From contig JAVBNE010000012.1 of NCBI GenBank assembly GCA_031551755.1, positions 124,001 through 188,000 on the forward strand: 64,000 nucleotides of DNA. The letters are read 5' to 3'. The notes under the pieces are model-generated. The model was not told the DNA's origin and ran no database searches. It saw only the letters and a list, made by a program, of their open reading frames with translations. Made by a program: the position numbers and the translations under genes. Positions 47,025 to 55,513 of this stretch are shown here, one piece after another; the stretch's first letter is position 1; the number at the start of each line of letters is the position of its first letter. This DNA comes from JAVBMU01 sp031551755 (GTDB lineage: Bacteria; Actinomycetota; Actinomycetes; Actinomycetales; Cellulomonadaceae).

Positions 47025-47104
47025 GGACCGATGACATCCTTCGGCTCGGGCTCGGAGTGGCAGACGGCTCCCTTGATGTGCGAGCGGTGCAGAAGTGGAT
47101 CACC
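47021..47104 (-). repeat. 84-base imperfect direct repeat, copy 2
   Basis: Same length and orientation as copy 1, 335 bases away, also ending at a TGA stop. It forms the 3' two thirds of the 41-codon ORF, and encodes GDPLLHRSHIKGAVCHSEP versus GDPLLHCPHGKGASATPSR in copy 1. Confidence 0.7.
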
Positions 47105-47146
47105 GCTCGTCAATGCAGTGACCAGTAGGAGCACGAGAGTCGTCAC
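47021..47146 (-). CDS. 41-residue ORF with hydrophobic N terminus
   Basis: Starts at a GTG and encodes MTTLVLLLVTALTS, a short hydrophobic helix or signal, then GDPLLHRSHIKGAVCHSEP and a short acidic tail. Its stop overlaps the lipoprotein GTG by 4 bases, and it begins 30 bases after the 261-residue ORF. No strong ribosome site. Evidence is limited to the coupling and to the duplicated 3' end. Confidence 0.3.
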   Translation of the reverse strand: MTTLVLLLVTALTSGDPLLHRSHIKGAVCHSEPEPKDVIGP

Positions 47147-47176
47147 CCATGCCCCGGACTCGTCCGGTGGCCTGCC

Positions 47177-47962
47177 TTACGTCGGCATCAGCGCCACGAA
47201 CGGCCACGGCGTGATGTCGAGGTAGTGCTTGTGGACCATCTTGCGGATCCACGGCTCGTCGGGCGGGAGCGCGGAACGGTTGGCGGTGAGCGCCTTGACG
47301 ACAGCGCCCACGACGACGTCCAGGTCGGGGCGAGGCTCGTCAGGCAACGGCCTGCCCCAGAGACGGTGTTGAAACCCCAAGATCTGCATCGTCATGAAGA
47401 ACTCGGTCGACTTCCTGCGCCCACCGGTCCGCTCGGGGACCGGCGAATGAACCTGCGCGGCGAAATCCCACAACAGCTGGGCAACCCGGGATGGAACTCC
47501 CAGCTGCGCACGCCATTGCGGATGAGAAGAAAGGGCTCGGCACAGGGCTTCCATAGCGAAAAGGTCGGCACGCATTCCTCTGGCCTGCCCGAAAGCCGCC
47601 CAGAGTGGGAGGGTGTCGGGTCGGTCATTCAGCCGATCTCCTATTCGCCGTAGGACTCCATGCTGTCTGCGTAGTTGGGTGAATGGTTCGGCATACCGGC
47701 CAGTGCCGTGCACTGCGACTCCGATCGGGTCGCCCCCTCGAGTCGCCGTCCAGTTCTTGATCTCCCACCCTTCAGCACCTGATGGGTGGTAATCCTCGTA
47801 CGACAGCCATATCCCAAGGTCAGCAACCTTCAGATACGCGCCATAAGGCGCGAGCAGAAGGTCGCACCCCCTCCCCGGAGACTTCCCAGGGATGAGCAGC
47901 CCACCTTCAACGGGCAGGGCACCGGACATCCAGGAGCTCAAGACCACCGCAACATTCTGCAC
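47177..47962 (-). CDS. Unknown protein, 261 residues
   Basis: A good uninterrupted frame with normal codon use and no signal peptide or membrane segment. Features: GRGCDLLLAPYGAYLKVADL, SYEDYHPSGAEGWEIKNW, a middle section rich in Arg (LRRQHGVLRRIGDRL), and a C-terminal EPWIRKMVHKHYLDITPWPF. I do not recognise the family. The start is either GTG 47962 or ATG 47929 (MSGALPVEGG). It heads the minus-strand run leading to the small ORFs and the ABC genes. Confidence 0.6.
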   Translation of the reverse strand: MQNVAVVLSSWMSGALPVEGGLLIPGKSPGRGCDLLLAPYGAYLKVADLGIWLSYEDYHPSGAEGWEIKNWTATRGGDPIGVAVHGTGRYAEPFTQLRRQHGVLRRIGDRLNDRPDTLPLWAAFGQARGMRADLFAMEALCRALSSHPQWRAQLGVPSRVAQLLWDFAAQVHSPVPERTGGRRKSTEFFMTMQILGFQHRLWGRPLPDEPRPDLDVVVGAVVKALTANRSALPPDEPWIRKMVHKHYLDITPWPFVALMPT

Positions 47963-48025
47963 GGCTCAAGCACCCCACCCGGCCACCTCGGGCGCGGGTA
48001 CCGAGACCCCCACCGACCCCGTCCC

Positions 48026-49675
48026 TCAGCTCCTTCGCGCCATGTGCCGGGCCGCGCGCATCCCGAAGACCGTCGCCGGGCCGATCGTCGAGCCCGGCCC
48101 AGGGTACGTGTGCCCCATGACCGACGCCGAGGCGTTGCCGGCGGCATACAGCCCTTCGATGACGGACCCGTCTTCGCGCAGTGCCCGTCCGTCGACGTCC
48201 GTCACCACGCCGCCTTTGGTTCCGAGGTCCCCGATGACGACCCGGTAGGCGGTGAACGGCCCCTTCTCGATGGGTCCGAGGTTGGGGTTCGGCCGAACCA
48301 GCGGGTCGCTGTAGTAGCGGTCGTAGGCGGAGTTGCCGCGACCGAAGTCGCCGTCGACGCCGGACCGTGCGAAACCGTTGAAGCGTTGCACGGTGGACCT
48401 GAGGGTGACCGGATCGACACAGATCGCCTCGGCAAGTTCGGCAAGCGTCCTCGCCTTGTGCGAGATCCCGGCTTTTTTCATCGCCTTGGTCGCCCGGGGG
48501 TCGAGCGCGAAGGTGTGCAGGTACCGGTGGGTCGCCCGGGCGTCGAAGATGATCCAGTAGGGCCCGTCCTTGTCGTGTTCGAGCATGTGGTGCCCGAGGT
48601 CGACGTAGGACTCCGACTCGTTGGCGAACCGCCTCCCGGCGGCGTCGACCATGATCGAGTACGGCATCGACCGCTCCCCCACGATGAACGCGGGGCTTCC
48701 CCCGGGCGGGGCTTCGATCGAGGCTCCCCACCAGGCGTCGTCCATCAGCTCGAGCGCGGCACCGGACCCCCGGGCGATCTCGATGACCTGCCCGACGTTG
48801 CCGGGGTTTCCCGACGGATTGCCGTCGATGCCGTGGTACTTCTGCCGCCAGTCAGGGTTCGACTCGAACCCACCGGCGGCCAGCATCACGCCCCGTCGCG
48901 CGGCGATGGCGACCTCACGATCACCCTGCCGGACCCGGACTCCGACGACCCGGCCGTCGTCGACCACCAGCTCGGTCAGCGGCGACTCAAGCCACAGCGG
49001 CACCTTCCGCTCGACGAGCAGCACCCGGCCGAACGACGTCATGAGCGCATTCCCGATCCCGACCAGACGCTTACCGGTCGCGAGGCCACCGAGCACCCGG
49101 AAAACGACTCGCGCGCCCCGGACGAATCCCGCCGGCGTCGACCATGCCCGCCCCAGCAGCCAGACGTCGTCGGTCTTGGCGGGTAGGGACACCGCCGAAC
49201 GCAGTGAGGACCACCAGTCGCCCAGCGGCTTGGAGTCGAGCGGTGTGACCTCGATGGACCGGCCGATCTTGCCGCCCGGCAACTCCGGGTAGTAGTCCGG
49301 GTAGTCGGTGCCGCGCGAGAACCGCATGCCGAATCGCTCGGCCGTGGTCACGAGATCGGCGACCCCGTCGACGAAGGCCTCCTTGCGTTCGCGCGAGCTG
49401 GCGCGCCCCACCTCACCGATCGTGGCCTCCATGTAGTCGAGGGCTTCCGCCCGGGAGTCCCCGACACCATCGCGTTCCATCAGCGGATTCGTCGGCAACC
49501 AGAGACCACCCCCCGACATAGCGGAGCTGCCACCCCATTTATCGGTGCTCTCCACGATCAGGACCCGCAGGCCCGCGTCGACGGCACCCAAAGCAGTCGC
49601 GAAACCTGCGGCACCACTACCCACGACAACGACGTCATACGCGTCGTCCGCGGTCTGATCGAATTGGCTCGTCAT
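48026..49675 (-). CDS. 3-ketosteroid delta1-dehydrogenase-like FAD-dependent oxidoreductase
   Basis: 549 residues. FAD-binding Rossmann motif VVVVGSGAAGFATALGAVDA near the N terminus, the family's GGSSAMSGGGLWLPTN, a second FAD element GVMLAAGGFESN, and a C-terminal GNASASVMGHTYPGPGSTIG that is characteristic of KstD enzymes. KstD introduces the C1-C2 double bond into 3-ketosteroids; related flavoproteins act on other 3-keto substrates. The ATG at 49675 has GGAG 6 bases upstream. There are no other steroid genes nearby, so the true substrate is open. Divergent from the Wadjet operon. Confidence 0.82.
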   Translation of the reverse strand: MTSQFDQTADDAYDVVVVGSGAAGFATALGAVDAGLRVLIVESTDKWGGSSAMSGGGLWLPTNPLMERDGVGDSRAEALDYMEATIGEVGRASSRERKEAFVDGVADLVTTAERFGMRFSRGTDYPDYYPELPGGKIGRSIEVTPLDSKPLGDWWSSLRSAVSLPAKTDDVWLLGRAWSTPAGFVRGARVVFRVLGGLATGKRLVGIGNALMTSFGRVLLVERKVPLWLESPLTELVVDDGRVVGVRVRQGDREVAIAARRGVMLAAGGFESNPDWRQKYHGIDGNPSGNPGNVGQVIEIARGSGAALELMDDAWWGASIEAPPGGSPAFIVGERSMPYSIMVDAAGRRFANESESYVDLGHHMLEHDKDGPYWIIFDARATHRYLHTFALDPRATKAMKKAGISHKARTLAELAEAICVDPVTLRSTVQRFNGFARSGVDGDFGRGNSAYDRYYSDPLVRPNPNLGPIEKGPFTAYRVVIGDLGTKGGVVTDVDGRALREDGSVIEGLYAAGNASASVMGHTYPGPGSTIGPATVFGMRAARHMARRS

Positions 49676-49796
49676 GACGACTCCACTCCTTTGGACCCCG
49701 ATGTCCGGATACCCGCGATCATTCTCCGCGAGTGGACGAGCGTCAAGGGTGTGCGCCGTCCGCAGTGAACTGTGCCCCGAAGTGGTCGCCGCCACG

Positions 49797-49802
49797 TAGG
49801 CT
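49797..49802 (+). promoter_or_regulatory. -10 box of the Wadjet operon (TAGGCT)
   Basis: TAGGCT lies 8 bases before the jetA ATG, with no Shine-Dalgarno sequence. It is the only promoter-like element found for jetABCD, whose genes all overlap, so the system is probably made from one leaderless mRNA. Confidence 0.5.
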
Positions 49803-49810
49803 CATCCCCG

Positions 49811-51307
49811 ATGAGCGCGCACACGGTCGAGGGTGCCTACGAAGGAGCCCTGAGAGCATTCAGAAACCCGATGCTCGAACTGATCCACGGCACCTACGCA
49901 CCGTTCGTCGTCACGATGCTCGCGCTGCTGTTCACCGCCCAGCGACCACAGATCCGCGTCTCCGACGCCCATGCCGAGATCGATGCGGCGCTCGACCGGC
50001 TCCGGGCCGCCGGCTACGGGACCGAGGGCCACTCCCCCCTGCCCGCAGGTACCGCCCGGGACATCTGCCGGGGTTGGGTCAACTCCGGGTGGCTGAAGCG
50101 GCAGGTACAGAACGACACCGAGGTCTACCAGGTTTCCGCGAGTGGGGTGCGCGCGCTGGAGATCGCCGGCCGGGTCGGCGGCGCGAGCAGCCGCGTCTCC
50201 GAATCGCGGGTGCGCACACTGCTTGACGCCGTCGGCCAACTTGCCCAGGACGCCGACCCGGATGTGATGGCCCGGATGGCCCGCCTCGACGCTGAGATCC
50301 GCGAGCGCCAGGAGGAGTTGAAACGCCTGGAGCGCACCGGCACGGTCGATCCGGTCGACGACGAGCAACTGCTGGAGGAAGCCGAGAACGTGCTTCACCT
50401 GGCCCGCGAGCTGCCGGCCGACTTCACCCGGGTGGTCGAGTCGATCAAGCAGGTGCAGCGCGATGTCGTGACCGACCTGCGCCAAGATGTCCGGCCCACC
50501 GGGGAGGTCCTGCGGGAGTATCTCGACCGCGGCAAGGACATGATGGAACACACCCCGGAGGGCCGTGCCTTCTCCGGCGCGCTGGCGCTCATCGGGCGGC
50601 CGGAACACATCGACGAGTTCAGTGGAAACCTGCGGACGGTCCTGAACCATCCCTTCGTCGGGCAACTCACCGACCACCAGCAACGGGAGTTGAGTGAGAT
50701 CTCACGGCGAATCGCCCAGGGTGTGCGCGATGTGCTGGAGGCGCAGCAACAGGCGTCGCACGTCATCACCACCCAGGTGCGCAACCATGACCCGTTGCGC
50801 GACCGGGAGGTCGACGACCTGCTGCGAGAGGCGATGGTGGGCTTCCAGAAGTGGATGCCGATGTCGCGACACAAGCAGGAGATCTCCCCGTTGCGCCGAC
50901 TACCGGTCGCACAGGTGGGGCATTTGCGGCAGAAGACGGACGATCTGCGACCACCCACCCCGCCCGGGCCGCTCGAGGAATGGCAGACCGAGGACGTTCC
51001 GGAGGACGACTCGCGCGCCTGGGGCGGGCCGCAGTACCGCGAACTGGAGGAGCACCTGTCGACGTTCCTCACCGAGGGCGGCTCCGTGGCGATGGCCGAG
51101 GCTTTCGCGACCGCACCTGAATCGTTGAGGCGACCGGTCGACCTCCTCGGATTACTGGAGATCGCATACCGCCACGGCATGACGGACCTGCGCGACATCA
51201 CGACGGTGGAGGCGACCCGGCCCGATGGCTCCCGGCGGCGATTCGCCTTCGAGGATGTCGCCATCCGCATGACGAACGGAACCGAGGACGAGGATCTTGA
51301 TGAGTAA
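49811..51307 (+). CDS. jetA: Wadjet system subunit JetA (DUF3375, kleisin-like; MksF)
   Basis: 498 residues, DUF3375. In the Wadjet/MksBEFG condensin-like complex this is the kleisin that bridges the SMC heads. N-terminal winged-helix-like region (GALRAFRNPMLELIHGTYAP, RDICRGWVNSGWLKRQVQND), a long helical middle (about 140-350, ARMARLDAEIRERQEELKRL), and a C-terminal head-binding region (LLGLLEIAYRHGMTDLRDIT). Start at ATG 49811 (MSAHTVEGAYEGAL). Overlaps jetB by 8 bases. Confidence 0.92.
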   Translation: MSAHTVEGAYEGALRAFRNPMLELIHGTYAPFVVTMLALLFTAQRPQIRVSDAHAEIDAALDRLRAAGYGTEGHSPLPAGTARDICRGWVNSGWLKRQVQNDTEVYQVSASGVRALEIAGRVGGASSRVSESRVRTLLDAVGQLAQDADPDVMARMARLDAEIRERQEELKRLERTGTVDPVDDEQLLEEAENVLHLARELPADFTRVVESIKQVQRDVVTDLRQDVRPTGEVLREYLDRGKDMMEHTPEGRAFSGALALIGRPEHIDEFSGNLRTVLNHPFVGQLTDHQQRELSEISRRIAQGVRDVLEAQQQASHVITTQVRNHDPLRDREVDDLLREAMVGFQKWMPMSRHKQEISPLRRLPVAQVGHLRQKTDDLRPPTPPGPLEEWQTEDVPEDDSRAWGGPQYRELEEHLSTFLTEGGSVAMAEAFATAPESLRRPVDLLGLLEIAYRHGMTDLRDITTVEATRPDGSRRRFAFEDVAIRMTNGTEDEDLDE

Positions 51308-52124
51308 GGCACAGCCCAGCAACAGCATCTTGGAGGCCCACCCGGATGACAACACCCTGGGCGATCCAGCGCTCCCGGAGGACGACGCAGGGTTCATCGA
51401 GCCGGTCTCGATGGAGGATGACGAGGCGGAACTGTTCGCCGGGGACCGCGGCACTCTCGACCCTGCGGTCCGCCTCGTCCTGGTCCGTCTCCTGCAGCGA
51501 CGGTTCCTGACGGCAGAGAAACACCCCGCCCAGTGGCGGAGCCTGCTGGAGAATCAGCCGGTTATCGAGTCGCGGCTCCATGATCTCTACGTCCGCCTGA
51601 TTGTCGACCATGAACGTGGCCTCGCGTACAAACAGCAGGTGCGCTCCGGCGAGACGGACGTCCCGATCCTGCTGCGCGACGAGTCGTACAACCGTGTCGA
51701 GACCCTGGTGCTCATCCACCTGCGTTCGGTCTACCAGCACGAGGCCGCCTCCGGGGAAACCTCCGCGCGAGTGGACCTCGAAGACATCGAACAGGGCGTG
51801 CTGACCTACTTCGACTCGACGAGTAACAACGTCTCCCGGCCCCAACGCGAGATCCGTGACGCCGTCGCGAAACTGGCGAGCGAAGGCTTGATCGATGAGG
51901 AGTCAGCGGGCCGCTACCGGATCACGGCGCTCGTGGAGATCGTGCTCGACAACGACCGCCTCAAGGACCTCACGCGCTGGCTCGCGGACCAACAGGCGGG
52001 GGTCGGCGCGCCCGACGACGCCGACGACGCCCCCGGGGATACGGCACACGAGGACGATCCAGATGCCGTGCCGGCTGACCTTGAGCGCGATACCACACCG
52101 GACGAGGAGGACGACCTCCAGTGA
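51300..52124 (+). CDS. jetB: Wadjet system subunit JetB (DUF4194, KITE protein; MksE)
   Basis: 274 residues, DUF4194. KITE-type winged-helix subunit that binds the kleisin in the Wadjet complex. Conserved stretches: LVRLLQRRFLTAEKHPAQWR, VESRLHD-like VIESRLHDLYVRLIVDHERG, ESYNRVETLVLIHLRSVYQH, and a terminal winged helix EIRDAVAKLASEGLIDEES. Acidic N- and C-terminal tails. ATG overlaps the jetA stop, and its own stop overlaps jetC (GTGA). Confidence 0.92.
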   Translation: MSKAQPSNSILEAHPDDNTLGDPALPEDDAGFIEPVSMEDDEAELFAGDRGTLDPAVRLVLVRLLQRRFLTAEKHPAQWRSLLENQPVIESRLHDLYVRLIVDHERGLAYKQQVRSGETDVPILLRDESYNRVETLVLIHLRSVYQHEAASGETSARVDLEDIEQGVLTYFDSTSNNVSRPQREIRDAVAKLASEGLIDEESAGRYRITALVEIVLDNDRLKDLTRWLADQQAGVGAPDDADDAPGDTAHEDDPDAVPADLERDTTPDEEDDLQ

Positions 52125-55100
52125 GCATGATCGAGACGTTGTGGGGGCTGGTCCCGGAGAGGTCGACCGGCCAGCAGTGGATGGCCCGTGAACTGCAGCT
52201 CGTCAACTGGGGCGGCTACAGCGGCCACCACCGAGTGCGACTATCGTCCGGCGCGACGCTCTTCAGCGGCGGGTCCGGGTCCGGCAAGTCGACCCTGATG
52301 GACTCCTACATCGCCCTGATCATGCCGCACACCACCCCCTTCAACGGTGCCTCCAACGGCGGCGTGACCGGGAAGCCGCGGGGTAAGGACCAGCGCAACA
52401 TCCTGTCCTATACCCGTGGCAAGTTGGACGAATCACGAGTCGACGGCGAGCACAAGGTTCAAGTACTCCGCGGCGACGGTGTGGACACCTGGTCGGCGAT
52501 CGCGATGACCTGGGTCGACCAGTCCGGTTCCACCTTCACTGCCGTGCGCGCCTGGTACGTCCCCGCATCCGCCCGGGCCTTGGAGAACGTCACCGCCGTA
52601 CGCGGCACATGCGACAGCCCCTACGACCTCGCGCTCCTCGAGGACGCAGCACTCAAGCGTTTCGACAAGCGCGCAGTCACCCAGACCGGGCTGCTTTGTT
52701 TCGACACCGACCGCGACTACACCGCCCGCCTGCACACAGCACTGGGCATCGGGGCTGCCGGGGACGGGCACAAGGCCGTGGGGCTGCTCGGGCGGATCCA
52801 GGCCGGTCAACAGATCACAACCGTCGACGCGCTCTACAAAACGATGGTCCTGGACGAACCAGCCACGTTCGCGGCCGCCGAAGGGGCTGTGCGCCAGTTC
52901 GATGAACTGTCGGCGACGCATGACCGCATGGTCACCGCGCAGCAGCAGGTCAGGGCGCTGCAGCCGATTCGCGAGCACCGCACCGAAATCGACCAGGCGG
53001 TGGATCGCCTCAACCACATCGACTCCCTCGGACAGTTCTCGGACTCCTCCTCACCGGCAGCGATCTGGGCGGCGAGCCGCCGCCTTGACCTGCTCCGCAG
53101 TTGTGAGACGGAACTGCGGCGCAGCCAAGCCCACGCCCAACAGGAGACGGTCGACCTCGGCGCGGCCGTCACCGCCACGAAACTCGAACACGACACGGCC
53201 CGCGAACTGCTCAACGACGCCGGTGGCGAACGCCTCACCAAAGCGCAGCAGGAGGTCGATCGGCTCACGGGCCGGCTGGAGACCGCCGAGGGTGCTCGCA
53301 CCCGGCTCGAGGAACTCGCGCTCGTCGTCGGATGCCCGGTCTCCAATCGGGCAGATTTCGACAAGCTCTTCGCCGAAGCACAGGCCGTGCTCACCCACAC
53401 CTCCACGCGTGACGAGGTCCGGGATCAGTACGCCGACGCGCGGACTCAGGAGCAGGCCGCCCGAGCCGCTCTCGCCGCGCTCAAGGACGAGTATCGAGTC
53501 GCCAAGACCCGCAAGGACGCCATCCCCTCCGAGTTGCACGAGATCCGCGCCACCCTGGCCGAGGCAGCCGGACTGACACCTGCAGACCTCCCCTTCGTCG
53601 GCGAGTTGATCGAGGTGACCACCGAGTTCGAGGCGTGGCGCGACGCCTTCAACCTGGCACTGGGTGGGTTCGCCGTCGAGATGCTCATCGACATGGCCCG
53701 GCTCCGGGATTTCCGGACGGCGATCAACTCCGTTCCGCTGGCCCGCCGAATCCGGTTCCGCGGTGTGCGCACCGGCATGGGCGACGAGGTGACATTCGCG
53801 GAGCGGACGCTCCCGGCACGCCTGGACTTCCGGCCGACGCCGTTCACCGGATGGCTCAAGGATGAGCTGGCTCATCGCTTCGAGTACGTCTGTGTGGACT
53901 CGGCCGAACAACTGGGGCTTCACCCCAGGGCTCTGACCGTCACGGGTCAGACATCCGACGGCGCCCGCGGTGCGCACGGCGGACAGGGAGTCCGGAACGT
54001 CCTCGGCTTCACCAGCGGGCGCCGGCTCAAGGCGTTGGAGACCGATATCGCCGGCGCCGAGGATCGCCTGCGTCACGCCCACATCACACTGGCACAAGCG
54101 AAGACCGACCTCGACCAATTCGACGACAAGCGGGTGGCCTATAACCAGATCACCACGCTCACCTGGGACGACGCCGATGTCGAAGCGATCTCCGGCGAAC
54201 TTGACAGGTGGACCGCCATCGTCAAGGAGGTGACCTCCGAGAACCCGGAGATCGGTCGATTGCGGCAGAACGTGACCGACCTCGAAGCCAAAGTCACGGG
54301 CTTGACCGAACGGATCGGCGTCGCCAAGGACAAGGCCCGTGCCCTCCGCGACCAGTGGGAGCGGACCACTGACGCAGTGGACGACGCGCAGCGGCTGCTC
54401 GACTCGGCCGAGGACGGCGGCGCTGGGCTCTCCCCTGACGACGAGGACTACCTGACGTCGCTGATCATCGGCGCCCCCAACCCCGAGGACACCCCGCAGC
54501 GGGCGCTCGAACGTCTCGAGCTCTCCCTCACCCGGGCCGCCTCGATTCTCAAGGAAGACCAGCTCGCGGCGAACACCACGATCGGGGTCCGGAGAAAGGC
54601 ACTTCGGGATATCTTCGAGACGTTCAAGGAACGATGGCCGAACCCGGGCCTCGGTGTTGACCCGGAGACCTCCTTCAACGACTACGAACGCACTCTTGGC
54701 GACTTGGAGAACCGGCGGCTGTATGAGCTGCAAGCCGAATGGCGGGAGAGTCTGCTCCGCCTTTCCGGAGCCGACCTCACCAAACTCGATGCCGATATTT
54801 CAACAGCCGTCCGCGAGATTCACGACCGCATCGATCCGGTCAACGCCATCCTTGATGATCTCGACTTCTCCGACGCCGATCACAAGCTCCACATTGTCGC
54901 CCGGGACACCAACTCCCCCGTGCGGGCGCAGTTCCGCAGTGATCTACGCGCTGTCCGCGAGATCATCGCAAGGGCTTCCACCGAGGACGAGCGCGAACGC
55001 GCTTACCGTCGGATCTCGAAGGTCATCGAACGGATTCGGCCCACCGCACCCGAGTTCCATGACCTGATCGACGTGCGCCACCACGTGCGCATCAGCGCGG

Positions 55101-55513
55101 AGAAACTCACCAAGACCGGCGAACACGTCGCCGTCTACGACCACATCGGCGAGAAGTCGGGTGGCGAATCCCAGGAGCTCGTCGCCTTCATCGTCGGCGC
55201 TGCCCTGCGTTATCAGCTCGGCGACGCGGGGGCCGAAAGGCCGCGGTACGCACCGGTCTTTCTCGATGAGGCGCTGATCAAAGCAGATGCCTACTTCACC
55301 GGGCGCGCCATCAACGCCTGGCGCGGTCTCGGCTTCCAGCTCATCATCAGCGCCCCCAACGACAAACACAGCGGAATCGAGCCCCACGTCGACGCCAGCT
55401 ACACCGTGCTCAAAGACACCAAGGGGCGTTCATTCACCAAACTCATGGTCGCCCTGCCCGATGAGTTGCCCCGGCCTGAGGGCGTGAGCCTGCCCGGCCG
55501 AATGACGACATGA
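52121..55513 (+). CDS. jetC: Wadjet system subunit JetC (SMC/SbcC-like ATPase; MksB)
   Basis: 1130 residues. ATPase motor of the plasmid-targeting SMC complex. Walker A LFSGGSGSGKSTLM (P-loop 51-58) near the N terminus. Two long coiled-coil arms (about 290-480 and 620-800) flank a hinge-like region (LPFVGELIEVTTEFEAWRDA). The ABC signature EKSGGESQELVAF and Walker B APVFLDEALIKAD are near the C terminus, followed by FQLIISAPNDKHSGIEPHVD. All ATPase elements are intact. GTG start coupled to jetB; ATGA overlap with jetD. Confidence 0.94.
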   Translation: MSMIETLWGLVPERSTGQQWMARELQLVNWGGYSGHHRVRLSSGATLFSGGSGSGKSTLMDSYIALIMPHTTPFNGASNGGVTGKPRGKDQRNILSYTRGKLDESRVDGEHKVQVLRGDGVDTWSAIAMTWVDQSGSTFTAVRAWYVPASARALENVTAVRGTCDSPYDLALLEDAALKRFDKRAVTQTGLLCFDTDRDYTARLHTALGIGAAGDGHKAVGLLGRIQAGQQITTVDALYKTMVLDEPATFAAAEGAVRQFDELSATHDRMVTAQQQVRALQPIREHRTEIDQAVDRLNHIDSLGQFSDSSSPAAIWAASRRLDLLRSCETELRRSQAHAQQETVDLGAAVTATKLEHDTARELLNDAGGERLTKAQQEVDRLTGRLETAEGARTRLEELALVVGCPVSNRADFDKLFAEAQAVLTHTSTRDEVRDQYADARTQEQAARAALAALKDEYRVAKTRKDAIPSELHEIRATLAEAAGLTPADLPFVGELIEVTTEFEAWRDAFNLALGGFAVEMLIDMARLRDFRTAINSVPLARRIRFRGVRTGMGDEVTFAERTLPARLDFRPTPFTGWLKDELAHRFEYVCVDSAEQLGLHPRALTVTGQTSDGARGAHGGQGVRNVLGFTSGRRLKALETDIAGAEDRLRHAHITLAQAKTDLDQFDDKRVAYNQITTLTWDDADVEAISGELDRWTAIVKEVTSENPEIGRLRQNVTDLEAKVTGLTERIGVAKDKARALRDQWERTTDAVDDAQRLLDSAEDGGAGLSPDDEDYLTSLIIGAPNPEDTPQRALERLELSLTRAASILKEDQLAANTTIGVRRKALRDIFETFKERWPNPGLGVDPETSFNDYERTLGDLENRRLYELQAEWRESLLRLSGADLTKLDADISTAVREIHDRIDPVNAILDDLDFSDADHKLHIVARDTNSPVRAQFRSDLRAVREIIARASTEDERERAYRRISKVIERIRPTAPEFHDLIDVRHHVRISAEKLTKTGEHVAVYDHIGEKSGGESQELVAFIVGAALRYQLGDAGAERPRYAPVFLDEALIKADAYFTGRAINAWRGLGFQLIISAPNDKHSGIEPHVDASYTVLKDTKGRSFTKLMVALPDELPRPEGVSLPGRMTT

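Noticed and set aside
46671..47225. Plus-strand open frame of 184 codons over the small-ORF region
   Set aside because: Arg/Ser-rich with no ribosome site. The minus strand shows coupled starts, a lipobox and a repeat ending at stop codons, so that strand is preferred.
53051..54733. 560-codon minus-strand frame inside jetC
   Set aside because: Antisense shadow of the SMC coiled-coil coding region, with no conserved motif.
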